DNA from: Flavimaricola marinus | GTDB taxonomy: Bacteria > Pseudomonadota > Alphaproteobacteria > Rhodobacterales > Rhodobacteraceae | Direction: 5' to 3' | Length of the DNA stretch: 64,000 nt | Assembly: GCF_900184895.1 (NCBI RefSeq) | Contig: NZ_FXZK01000001.1 | Coordinates: forward strand, 1,302,001-1,366,000 | Shown here: piece after piece, positions 33,900 through 43,156 of the stretch | Layout of the letters: each line of letters opens with the position of its first letter | How positions within the stretch are numbered: the first letter of the stretch is position 1 | The notes under the pieces: generated by a model | The model's input: the letters and a program-made list of their open reading frames with translations, nothing else | Told to the model about the DNA's origin: nothing | Databases searched by the model: none | Translations under genes and position numbers: made by a program

Positions 33900-36530
33900 A
33901 TGACCGAGACCGTCACGCCAATGATGGCGCAATTTCTGGAGATCAAGGCGGGGTATCCCGACGCCTTGCTGTTCTACCGGATGGGCGATTTCTACGAGAT
34001 GTTCTTTGACGACGCGGTCGCCGCCAGCGCCGCGCTCGACATCACCCTGACAAAGCGCGGCAAACATGCCGGCGCCGATATTCCGATGTGCGGCGTGCCG
34101 GTTCATGCCGCGGAGGGCTATTTCCTGACGCTGATCCGCAAGGGTTTCCGGGTGGCCGTCTGCGAGCAGATGGAAGACCCATCGGAGGCCAAGAAACGCG
34201 GATCGAAATCGGTCGTCCGCCGCGATGTCGTCCGCCTCGTCACCCCCGGGACGCTGACCGAAGACACCCTGCTCGACGCCCGCCGCCACAACTATCTTGC
34301 CGCCTATGCCGAGATCCGGGACGAAGGCGCGCTGGCCTGGGTCGATATTTCGACCGGCGCGGTCTCTGTCATGGCGTGCAGCCGGATGCGGCTTGGCCCG
34401 GAACTGGCCCGACTGACCCCGCGCGAGGTCTTGGTGTCCGAGGCGCTCGAATCCGAGCTGGCCGAGGTGGTGTCGGATCTGGGTGCTGCGATGACCGGGC
34501 TGGGCCGCACCGCCTTTGACAGCACCAGTGGCGAAAAGCGGCTTTGCTCCGTCTATGGCGTCGCCTCTCTGGACGCGTTCGGCAGCTTTACCCGGACCGA
34601 GATCTCGGCGCTCGCGGGGCTGGTCGAGTATCTCGACATTACCCAAAAGGGCAACATGCCGCTGCTGCGCCCGCCGGTGCAGGAAGGCGACAGCCCGGTC
34701 ATGCAGATCGACGCCACCACGCGCCGGTCGCTGGAGCTGACCCATGCGATGGGCGGCGGGCGGCAGGGATCGCTGCTGTCGGTGATCGACCGGACCGTGA
34801 CCGCCGCCGGAGCGAGGCTCTTGGAGCGCCGGCTCGCCTCGCCTGCCTGCCGCGCCGACGTGATCGGCGAACGGCAGGCTTCGGTGCAATTCATGCTGGA
34901 ACAGGGTCGATTCCGAGAGGATCTGCGCGAGGCTCTGCGTGGTGCTCACGACGTGGATCGGGCCTTGTCCCGACTGGCGCTGGATCGTGGCGGGCCGCGC
35001 GACATGGCTGCCATCCGCAACACGCTGGAGGTGGCGGACAGGGTCAACGCCGCCTGCCAAGCCCATGAGTTGCCGCCGGTTCTGACTCTCGCGGCGCGGC
35101 ACCTGACCGGTCACGACGATCTGCGGGATCTGCTCGGCGAGGCCCTCGTCGCGGAGCCGCCGGTCCTGTCGCGCGACGGCGGGTTCATCGCGCCGGGATA
35201 TGACGCCGATCTGGACGAGGCCCGCAAGCTACGCGACGAGGGGCGCAGCGTGATCGCGGGAATGCAGTCCGACTACGCCGCGCTGGCCGAGGTGCCGAGT
35301 CTGAAGATCAAGCATAACAATGTCTTGGGCTACTTCATTGAGACCACGGCCACCCATGCCGAAAAGATGATGGCCGCACCCCTCAACGAGACGTTTATCC
35401 ACAGGCAGACGACCGCCAATCAGGTGCGTTTCACGACGGTCGATCTCAACGAGATCGAGACCCGCATTCTGAATGCGGGCGGCCACGCGCTCGACATCGA
35501 AAAGCGGCTCTATGCCAGCCTGAAAGAGTCTATCGTCGCGGCCGCCGGGCCTTTGGGCGCGCTTGCGGCGGCCTTGGCCGAATTCGACCTTGCCGCCGCG
35601 CTGGCGGATCTGGCCCAGCGCGAAAACTGGTGTCGGCCGGTGATCGACGACAGCCGCGCCTTTGAGGTGACGGCAGGCAGGCACCCGGTGGTAGAGCAGG
35701 CGCAGGCCCGGCTCGGCGCGCCGTTTGTCGCCAACTATTGCGCGTTGACCGAGGCGCCGATCTGGCTGCTCACCGGTCCGAACATGGCGGGTAAATCGAC
35801 CTTTCTGCGCCAGAATGCGCTGATCGCCGTACTGGCGCAGATGGGCAGCTATGTGCCGGCCTCGGAGGCGCATATCGGGATCGTCAGCCAGATCTTCAGC
35901 CGGGTCGGGGCGTCGGACGATCTGGCGCGGGGGCGGTCGACCTTCATGGTCGAGATGGTGGAAACCGCGGCCATCCTGAACCAGGCCGACGACCGGGCGT
36001 TGGTCATCCTTGATGAGATCGGACGTGGAACGGCGACCTATGACGGCCTCAGCATCGCCTGGGCGACGCTGGAGCATCTGGCCGAAGTAAACCGCTGTCG
36101 CGCGATTTTCGCGACCCACTATCACGAGATGGCCGCCCTCGCATCGCGGCTGGACGGTGTGGAGAATGCCACCGTGACGGTCAAGGAGTGGGACGGCGAC
36201 GTCATCTTCCTGCACGAAGTGCGCAAGGGCACGGCGGATCGGTCCTACGGGGTGCAGGTCGCCCGGCTCGCCGGTTTGCCGACGCAGGTCGTCGAACGGG
36301 CGAAGGTCGTTCTGGAGGCGTTGGAAAAGGGCGAGCGCGAGGGCGGTGGCCGCAAGGATGCGCTGATCGACGATCTGCCGCTGTTCTCGGCAACGCCCGT
36401 CCAGCCCGCTCCCCCCCAAAAGGTTTCGGCCGTCGAGGATCGACTTGCCGGAATTCTACCGGACGAGTTGAGCCCCAGAGAGGCGCTTGCCCTCGTCTAT
36501 GAACTGCGGACGCTCATGGACGAGGCGTAG
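33900..36530 (+). CDS. mutS: DNA mismatch repair protein MutS
   Basis: An 876-residue protein. The mismatch-recognition Phe-x-Glu is in MGDFYEMFFDD near residue 24. The ATPase has Walker A TGPNMAGKSTFLRQ near residue 622, then LVILDEIGRGTATYDGLSIAW and the FATHYHEM region. It recognises mismatches and recruits MutL. The ATG at 33900 follows GGGGGGCC; a GTG at 33870 is in frame but has no such site. It is convergent with grpE. Confidence 0.96.
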   Translation: MTETVTPMMAQFLEIKAGYPDALLFYRMGDFYEMFFDDAVAASAALDITLTKRGKHAGADIPMCGVPVHAAEGYFLTLIRKGFRVAVCEQMEDPSEAKKRGSKSVVRRDVVRLVTPGTLTEDTLLDARRHNYLAAYAEIRDEGALAWVDISTGAVSVMACSRMRLGPELARLTPREVLVSEALESELAEVVSDLGAAMTGLGRTAFDSTSGEKRLCSVYGVASLDAFGSFTRTEISALAGLVEYLDITQKGNMPLLRPPVQEGDSPVMQIDATTRRSLELTHAMGGGRQGSLLSVIDRTVTAAGARLLERRLASPACRADVIGERQASVQFMLEQGRFREDLREALRGAHDVDRALSRLALDRGGPRDMAAIRNTLEVADRVNAACQAHELPPVLTLAARHLTGHDDLRDLLGEALVAEPPVLSRDGGFIAPGYDADLDEARKLRDEGRSVIAGMQSDYAALAEVPSLKIKHNNVLGYFIETTATHAEKMMAAPLNETFIHRQTTANQVRFTTVDLNEIETRILNAGGHALDIEKRLYASLKESIVAAAGPLGALAAALAEFDLAAALADLAQRENWCRPVIDDSRAFEVTAGRHPVVEQAQARLGAPFVANYCALTEAPIWLLTGPNMAGKSTFLRQNALIAVLAQMGSYVPASEAHIGIVSQIFSRVGASDDLARGRSTFMVEMVETAAILNQADDRALVILDEIGRGTATYDGLSIAWATLEHLAEVNRCRAIFATHYHEMAALASRLDGVENATVTVKEWDGDVIFLHEVRKGTADRSYGVQVARLAGLPTQVVERAKVVLEALEKGEREGGGRKDALIDDLPLFSATPVQPAPPQKVSAVEDRLAGILPDELSPREALALVYELRTLMDEA

Positions 36531-36537
36531 CGTCTGT

Positions 36538-36592
36538 CTTCATCTTGGCAGAAAACTCCCGCCGGAGGCGAACGGTGGGGTATTCCCCACCG
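36538..36592. repeat. Dispersed intergenic element copy 3 with a GGTGGGG hairpin
   Basis: Minus strand 36569-36538 begins GCCTCCGGCGGG, as in copy 2, then diverges but keeps a similar A/T then AAGATGAAG tail. Next to it CGGTGGGG (36573-36580) and CCCCACCG (36585-36592) form an 8-bp stem with a TATT loop. The element lies between convergent mutS and grpE, so the hairpin may terminate one or both transcripts. Confidence 0.65.
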
Positions 36593-36598
36593 ATCCGA

Positions 36599-37156
36599 TC
36601 AGGAGGCAGGTGTCGACGAAACGCCGACCTGCGCCGGCCGCAAGAGCCGGTCGTGGAGCCAGAAGCCTTCGGTCATCACCTGGATGATGTCGCCTGCTTT
36701 GGTGCCGGGAACAGGTGCCTCGAACATCGCCTGATGCGTCTGCGGATCGAATTTGTCGCCCACTTCCGGGACGATGGGCTGCACGCCGTGCTTGCCAAAG
36801 ACGCTGATCAGCTCGCGCATGGTCAGCTCGATCCCTTCGATCAGGGCCGCTTGCGCTTCGCGCTGCTCTTCGGTCACCGATTGCAGGGCGCGGCGCATGT
36901 TGTCGTAGACGGGCAGCATGTCGCGGGCCATGCGTGAGGGACCGTAGTTCTCGGCCTCGCGCCGATCTCGCTCGGCCCGCTTGCGTGTGTTCTCGGCATC
37001 GGCCAGCGCCCGCATAAAACGGTCTTTCAATTCGTCGCGCTCGGCCCGGAGTGCCTCGAGTTCGTCATAACCTTCTTCGGCCTGTTCCGCCTCGATGGCG
37101 TCAGCTTCTGCGGCCATTTCATCAAGGGATTGAGGTTCTGCGTCACGCTCTGCCAT
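36599..37156 (-). CDS. grpE: Nucleotide exchange factor GrpE
   Basis: A 185-residue protein: an acidic N-terminus, a long coiled-coil with LRAERDELKDRFMRALADAENTRKRAERDR, then the beta domain (IELTMRELISVFGKHGVQPIVPEVGDKFDPQTHQAM). It releases ADP from DnaK. ATG at 37156 follows GAAG; a GTG at 37162 is possible. It lies 15 bases downstream of hrcA in the same direction. Confidence 0.94.
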   Translation of the reverse strand: MAERDAEPQSLDEMAAEADAIEAEQAEEGYDELEALRAERDELKDRFMRALADAENTRKRAERDRREAENYGPSRMARDMLPVYDNMRRALQSVTEEQREAQAALIEGIELTMRELISVFGKHGVQPIVPEVGDKFDPQTHQAMFEAPVPGTKAGDIIQVMTEGFWLHDRLLRPAQVGVSSTPAS

Positions 37157-37171
37157 TGTCACTTCTTTCCT

Positions 37172-38236
37172 TCAGGTCCGGTCGGACAGGAGTCTGCCGA
37201 CCAGTTGCGCTGTATAATCCACGATGGGCACGATGCGCCCATAGTTGAGACGGGTGGGGCCGATCACTCCGACCGCCCCGATGATCTTTCGGTCGGCGTT
37301 CATATAAGGAGAAACGACGAGACTGGAACCCGAAAGTGAAAAGAGTTTGTTCTCGGAGCCAATAAAAATGCGAACGCCTTCGCCTTCCTCGGTGAGTTCC
37401 AGAAACTGGGCGATATCGCGCTTGCGTTCGAGGTCGTCGAAGAGCGTACGGATTCGATCCAGATCAGCCCCGTCTTCGTCCTTGCCGAGCAGGTTGCCGC
37501 GCCCCCGGACGATCAGTCGTTCGCCCTGTTCACCCTGATTGATCCACGTGGCCAGCCCGTTCTCGACGAGAGCGGCGGCGAGGCCGTCGATCTCTTGCCT
37601 GCGTTTGCTGATCTCGGCGCTGATCGCACCGCTCAGCTCGCTGAGCGTCCGACCTTCGGCGATGGCGTTCAGGAAGTTCGCGGCCTCGCGCATGGACGAC
37701 GGTGTTTGCCCCGGCGGCGGCGCGAAGATCCGGTTTTCCACGTGCCCGTCGGCAAAGACCAGCACGACGAGTGCCCGCTCGCGGCTGAGCGAGACGAATT
37801 CGATATGTTTGATCGGCGCTTCGTGTTTTGGCGTCAGAACGAGGCTCGCCCCGTTCGTGACACCGGACAGCGCCGAGCCGATCCGGTCGAGCAGCGTCGA
37901 CACGTCGCCGCCGTTGTCGCCCATCGTCTGATCGAGCTTGGCCCGGTCGTCGCCTGCCAGATCTCCGACCTCGAGCAAACCGTCGACGAACATCCGCAGC
38001 CCCATCTGCGTCGGCACCCGCCCGGCGCTGACATGGGGGCTGCCCAACAGCCCGAGGTATTCCAGATCGTTCATCACGTTGCGGATCGTGGCCGCGCTGA
38101 CCTGTTCGGACAGCGTTCGGCTGAGCGTGCGCGATCCGACCGGGGCGCCGGTTTCAAGATAGCCCTCGACGACCCGGCGAAAGACCTCGCGGGACCGGTC
38201 GTTCATCTCTTCGATTCGGGGCGGCTTGTTTTCCAT
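37172..38236 (-). CDS. hrcA: Heat-inducible transcription repressor HrcA
   Basis: A 354-residue repressor. The N-terminal winged helix includes LETGAPVGSRTLSRTLSEQVSAATIRNVMNDLEYLGLL, and the C-terminal dimer domain has VIGPTRLNYGRIVPIVDYTAQLVGRLL. It normally represses groESL by binding CIRCE. No CIRCE site was seen in this window, so its targets lie elsewhere. It forms an operon with grpE. Confidence 0.94.
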   Translation of the reverse strand: MENKPPRIEEMNDRSREVFRRVVEGYLETGAPVGSRTLSRTLSEQVSAATIRNVMNDLEYLGLLGSPHVSAGRVPTQMGLRMFVDGLLEVGDLAGDDRAKLDQTMGDNGGDVSTLLDRIGSALSGVTNGASLVLTPKHEAPIKHIEFVSLSRERALVVLVFADGHVENRIFAPPPGQTPSSMREAANFLNAIAEGRTLSELSGAISAEISKRRQEIDGLAAALVENGLATWINQGEQGERLIVRGRGNLLGKDEDGADLDRIRTLFDDLERKRDIAQFLELTEEGEGVRIFIGSENKLFSLSGSSLVVSPYMNADRKIIGAVGVIGPTRLNYGRIVPIVDYTAQLVGRLLSDRT

Positions 38237-38369
38237 TTCTCTGCCTGTCTGGGGGGCGAGCCAATTAAAGCCTTAAGTGCGCCGGGGTCAATGCGATATG
38301 CCGAACGGGCTTGGCATCGGCCCCTGCCCCACGTATCCCGAGCCCAACACAATTCAGAGAGGTTTCACC

Positions 38370-39077
38370 ATGCGTCCATCCGGCCGTCAGATCAACGAAA
38401 TGCGCGAAGTGTCGATCGAAGTGGGCGTGAACCGCCATGCTGAAGGATCTTGCCTGATCAAGATGGGCCACACCCATGTGCTGTGCACCGCGTCTATCGA
38501 CGAAAAGGTGCCGCCCTTCATGAAGAATTCCGGGCTTGGCTGGGTGACCGCCGAATACGGCATGCTTCCCCGGGCCACCAACACCCGGATGCGCCGCGAG
38601 GCCAAGACCAGCCAGAGCGGTCGCACCCAAGAGATCCAGCGCCTGATTGGCCGCTCCTTGCGCGCGGGCGTCGATCGCGTTGCCTTGGGCGAGCGTCAGA
38701 TCACCATCGACTGTGACGTGATCCAAGCCGACGGCGGCACACGCTGCGCGTCGATCACCGGTGGTTGGGTCGCCCTGAAGCTGGCGGTCAACAAGTTGAT
38801 GAAGGCCCGTCTGATCACATCCGATCCGCTGATCGAGCCCGTGTCGGCCCTGAGTTGTGGTATCTATGCGGGCCAGATGGTCATGGACCTCGACTATCCC
38901 GAGGATAGCGAAGCGGGCGTGGACGGCAATTTCGTCATGACCGGCGGCAAGCTGATCGAAGTGCAGATGTCGGCCGAGGGTTCGACCTTTAGCCGCGAGC
39001 AGATGGACGGTCTGCTTGATCTGGCGACGGAGGGCTGTGTGCAGCTTCGCGCCGCCCAATTGGCGGCGGTGGCCTGA
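38370..39077 (+). CDS. rph: Ribonuclease PH
   Basis: A 235-residue phosphorolytic 3'-to-5' exoribonuclease that trims tRNA precursors. [19 protein letters not shown] starts the protein. [27 protein letters not shown] and [15 protein letters not shown]-like segments follow. The ATG at 38370 has AGAGAGG upstream. It is divergent from hrcA and just before rdgB. Confidence 0.95.
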   Translation: MRPSGRQINEMREVSIEVGVNRHAEGSCLIKMGHTHVLCTASIDEKVPPFMKNSGLGWVTAEYGMLPRATNTRMRREAKTSQSGRTQEIQRLIGRSLRAGVDRVALGERQITIDCDVIQADGGTRCASITGGWVALKLAVNKLMKARLITSDPLIEPVSALSCGIYAGQMVMDLDYPEDSEAGVDGNFVMTGGKLIEVQMSAEGSTFSREQMDGLLDLATEGCVQLRAAQLAAVA

Positions 39078-39080
39078 TCC

Positions 39081-39689
39081 ATGCGCCGCTTTGAGGAGAA
39101 GGAGCTGATCGTCGCGACCCATAATGCGGGCAAGCTCGAGGAGATCGCGGACTTGCTGTCTCCGTTCGGTGTGTCGTTGTCATCCAACGCGGATCATGGC
39201 CTGCCAGAGCCGGATGAGACCGAGGACAACTTCATCGGAAACGCCCGGATCAAGGCGCATGCGGCGGCACAGGCGACGGGTCTCCCTGCCCTTGCGGACG
39301 ATTCCGGGATCACCATTGACGGTCTGGGCGGTGCGCCCGGCGTCTATACCGCCGATTGGGCGGAGACACCGAATGGCCGGGATTTCGTGATGGCGATGAC
39401 CCGCGCGTGGACCGAACTGGAAGCTGCCGGCGCCCCGGAGCCCCGGACGGCGACCTTCTGCTGCACGCTGGTGCTGGCTTGGCCCGACGGTCACGACGAA
39501 GTGTTCGAGGGCAAGATGCCCGGACGTATCGTCTGGCCGATGCGCGGCGATCAGGGGCATGGTTATGATCCGATTTTCCAACCGGAAGGCTATGACATCA
39601 CCTTTGGCGAGATGGACCGCTGGGAAAAGAACAAGATCAGCCACCGCGCTGATGCTTTTGCCAAGCTGGTGAAGGGCTGCTTTGCCTGA
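39081..39689 (+). CDS. rdgB: Non-canonical purine NTP pyrophosphatase RdgB (dITP/XTP)
   Basis: A 202-residue Ham1-family enzyme: LIVATHNAGKLEEIADLL near residue 8, ADDSGITIDGLGGAPGVYTADWAE, then GHGYDPIFQPEGYDITFGEM and the SHRADAF tail. It removes dITP and XTP from the nucleotide pool. It starts three bases after rph ends. Confidence 0.94.
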   Translation: MRRFEEKELIVATHNAGKLEEIADLLSPFGVSLSSNADHGLPEPDETEDNFIGNARIKAHAAAQATGLPALADDSGITIDGLGGAPGVYTADWAETPNGRDFVMAMTRAWTELEAAGAPEPRTATFCCTLVLAWPDGHDEVFEGKMPGRIVWPMRGDQGHGYDPIFQPEGYDITFGEMDRWEKNKISHRADAFAKLVKGCFA

Positions 39690-40848
39690 TCTGACAGATC
39701 ATTGGCGGGACGGCGGCTTTGGACTCTATGTCCATTGGCCGTTCTGCCAGTCGAAATGCCCCTATTGCGATTTCAACAGCCATGTGGTGGCGCAGATCGA
39801 TCAGAACCGGTGGGCCGAGGCCTATGTGAGCGAGATCAGGCGCGTCGCGGGAGAGACGCCGGGCCGCGTCATGCGGTCGGTATTCTTTGGCGGCGGCACG
39901 CCCAGCCTGATGGAGCCGTTTGTCGTTCAGGCCGTACTCAACGCGGTTCGCGACGCCTGGCCAATGGCCAATGACGTCGAGATTACGCTGGAGGCCAATC
40001 CCACGAGCGTGGAGGCGACCCGGTTCGCGGGCTATCGCGACGCGGGCGTCAACCGTGTGTCGATGGGCGTTCAGGCGTTGAACGATCCGGATCTGAAGGC
40101 GCTGGGCCGTCTGCATTCGGTTGCCGACGCGATGGCGGCCTTCGAGGTTGCGCGGGACGTGTTTGACCGGGTGAGCTTTGATCTGATTTATGCGCGGCAG
40201 GGTCAGACGGTCGAGGCGTGGCGTGACGAGTTGCGACAGGCGCTGGATATGGCGGTCGATCACCTGTCGCTCTATCAATTGACCATCGAGGACGGCACGG
40301 CGTTTGGCGATCGGTTTGCCGCAGGCCGTTTGCGCGGCTTGCCGGATGAGGACCGCTCGGCGGATATGTGGGAGGTGACGCAGGAGGTCACGGCCGCGGC
40401 GGGGTTCTCTTCCTATGAGGTGTCTAATCACGCCAAAGACGGCTGCGAGAGTCGTCACAACCTGATCTATTGGCAGGGTGGTGACTATGTCGGCATCGGA
40501 CCGGGCGCGCATGGCCGGGTCACGTTGGACGGTGTCAGATTTGCGACAGAGGCGCCCAAGGCGCCGCTTGAATGGCTTCGGCGGGTGGCGACTTTGCAGT
40601 CTGGCGAGGACCTGCGTGAACCGCTCACCCGTGAGGATCACGTGGCGGAGTTCCTGATGATGGGCCTTCGGTTGCGGGAAGGGGTTCGGCTTGACCGTTT
40701 GGAGGCGTTGGCGGGCGACTCTTTTGATTTCAATATCAATGCGTTGCGCGAAATCGGTATGATTGAGACCGACGACCGGCGGCTTTGGGTTACCGAGGCG
40801 GGCCGGCCCGTTTTGAACGCGGTTTTGCGGCGGTTGTTGGGCGCCTAG
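39682..40848 (+). CDS. hemW: Radical SAM haem chaperone HemW
   Basis: A 388-residue radical SAM protein. The cluster motif is CQSKCPYC (C-x3-C-x2-C) near residue 22-29, with VFFGGGTPSLM following. The layout matches HemW, formerly called HemN-like, which binds haem rather than oxidising coproporphyrinogen. The TTG start at 39682 overlaps rdgB by eight bases and has an AAGGG upstream. It is convergent with parB, with a four-base overlap. Confidence 0.9.
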   Translation: MPDLTDHWRDGGFGLYVHWPFCQSKCPYCDFNSHVVAQIDQNRWAEAYVSEIRRVAGETPGRVMRSVFFGGGTPSLMEPFVVQAVLNAVRDAWPMANDVEITLEANPTSVEATRFAGYRDAGVNRVSMGVQALNDPDLKALGRLHSVADAMAAFEVARDVFDRVSFDLIYARQGQTVEAWRDELRQALDMAVDHLSLYQLTIEDGTAFGDRFAAGRLRGLPDEDRSADMWEVTQEVTAAAGFSSYEVSNHAKDGCESRHNLIYWQGGDYVGIGPGAHGRVTLDGVRFATEAPKAPLEWLRRVATLQSGEDLREPLTREDHVAEFLMMGLRLREGVRLDRLEALAGDSFDFNINALREIGMIETDDRRLWVTEAGRPVLNAVLRRLLGA

Positions 40849-41732
40849 CCGCCCGACAACGCCCTGAGCAAGTCGTCCAACTGTTCGAGATTCCGATAGC
40901 GCAGGATCAGGCTCCCGCCCTCTTTGTCAGGCTGCTGCTCGATGCTGACACCCATGTTCAGGGTCGCTGCGAGTTCTTGCTCGATCTGGATTGTATCGGC
41001 GTCTTTGCGGGGCTTTTCGCGGGCAGGGGCCTTCTTTGGCTCTGTTCCGTCTGTCTTTGCCAGTTTCTCGGCCTCACGGACGGAGAGCTTTCCGGTGATG
41101 ATGCGGCGGGCCAGTTCGCTGGCCTTTGGATGGCCAACGAGCGCGCGGGCGTGACCGGCGCTGAGAGAGCCGTCGACGACGTAGAACTGCACGTCGTCGG
41201 GCAGATTGAGTAGACGCATCAGGTTGGCGATGTGGCTTCGGCTTTTGCCGAGGGCGGTGCCGAGCTGATCCTGAGTGTGGCCGAAGCGATCCATGAGCTG
41301 CTTGTAGCCGGCGGCTTCGTCGATTGCGTTGAGATCGGACCGCTGGATGTTTTCGATGATCGCGACTTCGAGGACTTCTGTATCCGTGTATTCGCGCAGG
41401 ATGACCGGCACTTCGTGCAATTGTGCGAGCTGAGCGGCACGCCACCGGCGCTCGCCGGCAACGATCTGGTAGCTGCCTTCGATATTCGGGTCGGGCCGGA
41501 CGATCAGCGGCTGGATGATGCCTTTTTCGCGGATGGAGGCCGCGAGATCGTCGAGCGCGTCTTCTCGGAAGGTTCGCCGGGGCTGATCCGGATTTGGCAG
41601 AAGCTTCTCGACCGGCACACGCAAATCGGGACGACGCGGTGCGTCCGGCGCATCGGATTCGGGTGTGACGTCGGCCATGAGCGCGGAAAGGCCGCGTCCG
41701 AGACCACGGGTGCGGTTGGTTTTGTCGGCCAT
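40845..41732 (-). CDS. parB: Chromosome partitioning protein ParB
   Basis: A 295-residue CTPase/DNA-binding protein. The N-terminus has GLGRGLSALM. The ParB core carries the CTP-binding GERRWRAAQL and the ENIQRSDLNAIDEAAGY segment. The helix-turn-helix around LGKSRSHIANLMRLL reads parS. C-terminal residues 240-295 dimerise. The ATG at 41732 follows AGGATCCTCCC. Two parS palindromes are present near 43.1 and 45.0 kb. Confidence 0.96.
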   Translation of the reverse strand: MADKTNRTRGLGRGLSALMADVTPESDAPDAPRRPDLRVPVEKLLPNPDQPRRTFREDALDDLAASIREKGIIQPLIVRPDPNIEGSYQIVAGERRWRAAQLAQLHEVPVILREYTDTEVLEVAIIENIQRSDLNAIDEAAGYKQLMDRFGHTQDQLGTALGKSRSHIANLMRLLNLPDDVQFYVVDGSLSAGHARALVGHPKASELARRIITGKLSVREAEKLAKTDGTEPKKAPAREKPRKDADTIQIEQELAATLNMGVSIEQQPDKEGGSLILRYRNLEQLDDLLRALSGG

Positions 41733-41751
41733 GGGAGGATCCTTTCCGGTA

Positions 41752-42549
41752 TTAGCGTTCGCGGGCGATGAGTTCGGCGGCAAGATCACGGTAGGCCGAG
41801 GCTCCGCGCGATCCGCTGTCATAGTCGAGCACGGGCATGGCGAAGGATGGCGCTTCGCTGAGCCGGACGTTGCGCGGGATCACGGTCTTGAACACGAGAT
41901 CCTTGAGATTGTCGCGGGCGTCGGCCTCGACCTGTTGGGACAGGTTGTTGCGCCGGTCATACATCGTAAGGATCACGCCTTCGATGCGCAGGTCCTTGTT
42001 CGCGGTTTGCCGCACTTCCCGCAGAGTGAGCATGAGCTGGCTCAGACCTTCGAGCGCGAAGAATTCGGTTTGCAGCGGCACGACGATGGAGTGTGCGGCG
42101 ACCATGGCGTTGACCGTCAAGATATTGAGCGATGGCGGGCAATCGATCAGGATGTAGTCGAACTCAAAGGGCTCCATGTCGGGGCCGCGGAGTGCATCGT
42201 GCAGCAGAAAGCTGCGCTTTTCGTTTGCGATAAGGGCGATATCAGCGGAGCTCAGATCGGTCGTGGCAGGGATGATTTTCAGGTTTTTGACGTTGGTGTC
42301 CTGAATGGCTTCGGTGGGGCCGGCGTCGCCCAGCACGAAATCGTAGGTCGTCACTTCGCGTTCTTCGGCCGGTATCCCGAGGCCTGTGGACGCGTTCCCC
42401 TGGGGATCGAGGTCGATCAATAGCACCTTGCGACCGGACTCAGCGAGGGCTGCGCCCAAGTTGATCGCAGTTGTGGTCTTGCCAACACCGCCCTTCTGAT
42501 TGGCCACGGCGAGAATTTTGGCGCTGCGCAGAGCGATGAGGTCAGGCAC
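41752..42549 (-). CDS. parA: Chromosome partitioning ATPase ParA
   Basis: A 265-residue deviant Walker A ATPase: ILAVANQKGGVGKTTTAINL near residues 12-31, then LLIDLDPQGNASTG. It moves ParB-parS complexes to segregate the origins. The GTG start at 42549 overlaps the rsmG stop by eight bases. parB follows after 19 bases. Confidence 0.96.
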   Translation of the reverse strand: MPDLIALRSAKILAVANQKGGVGKTTTAINLGAALAESGRKVLLIDLDPQGNASTGLGIPAEEREVTTYDFVLGDAGPTEAIQDTNVKNLKIIPATTDLSSADIALIANEKRSFLLHDALRGPDMEPFEFDYILIDCPPSLNILTVNAMVAAHSIVVPLQTEFFALEGLSQLMLTLREVRQTANKDLRIEGVILTMYDRRNNLSQQVEADARDNLKDLVFKTVIPRNVRLSEAPSFAMPVLDYDSGSRGASAYRDLAAELIARER

Positions 42550-43156
42550 GAGTGATCCTTTCTAGGCGCAGGATGGTCGCTTCGGGATTGGTATGGCTGG
42601 TGTGGGTCTGAAGGTCAAAGCCCCAGTCAGCACGAGCGTCGTCTATTTCAGTTTGTGCGTTCTTGCCCTTTGGCAGCAGTGCGATTCCGTCGGGTGCGAG
42701 GTGTCTTGCGACCAACGGCAGGAGGTTTGGCAATGGGGCCAGCGCCCGTGCGGTCACCACGTCGGCACCTAACGGCGCGACCTCATCGATGCGATTTGGC
42801 CGGATTGTGGCGGAGAGCCCCAGTTCGCGGGTGCAGGTTCGCAAGAACGCGGCTTTTCGTTGATCGCTTTCGATTAGAGTGACTTCGGTGTCCGGGGACA
42901 GAATCGCGATGACGATGCCTGGTAGCCCCCCTCCGCTGCCGAGATCGGTCCATGTTTTTGGCGCTGTGGGCGCCAAGGGCAGCAGTTGAGCGGAATCGAG
43001 TATATGCCGTTCCCATAGGTCGGGAAGGCTTGCGGGGGCAACGAGATTAATCTTTGGCGTCCATTTGCGGATCAGATCACCGTATTGCTCCAGCTTTGCC
43101 ATTGTTTCACGTGAAACATCCCAGCCGGGAAGCAACATGCGCTTTGGTTCGCTCAT
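42542..43156 (-). CDS. rsmG: 16S rRNA (guanine527-N7)-methyltransferase RsmG
   Basis: A 204-residue SAM enzyme with the motif [15 protein letters not shown] near residue 70 and the [20 protein letters not shown] opening. It makes m7G in the 530 loop of 16S rRNA. Its ATG at 43156 overlaps the mnmG stop by four bases. A parS site lies in codons 13-18. Confidence 0.94.
   Translation of the reverse strand: MSEPKRMLLPGWDVSRETMAKLEQYGDLIRKWTPKINLVAPASLPDLWERHILDSAQLLPLAPTAPKTWTDLGSGGGLPGIVIAILSPDTEVTLIESDQRKAAFLRTCTRELGLSATIRPNRIDEVAPLGADVVTARALAPLPNLLPLVARHLAPDGIALLPKGKNAQTEIDDARADWGFDLQTHTSHTNPEATILRLERITRA
43103..43118. promoter_or_regulatory. parS site
   Basis: TGTTTCACGTGAAACA is a perfect 16-bp palindrome that matches the bacterial parS consensus. 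It lies within the rsmG coding sequence, about 5 kb from the oriC candidate. ParB should nucleate here. Confidence 0.93.

Noticed and set aside
33867-35114. A 415-residue open frame on the minus strand
   Set aside because: Antisense to mutS; no domain seen, arginine- and glutamine-rich shadow composition.
38249-38277. A possible heat-shock sigma factor promoter for hrcA-grpE (CTTAAGG, 14 bases, CCCCCCAG on the minus strand)
   Set aside because: Only a partial match to the consensus and too close to the hrcA start to be convincing. No CIRCE palindrome is present either.
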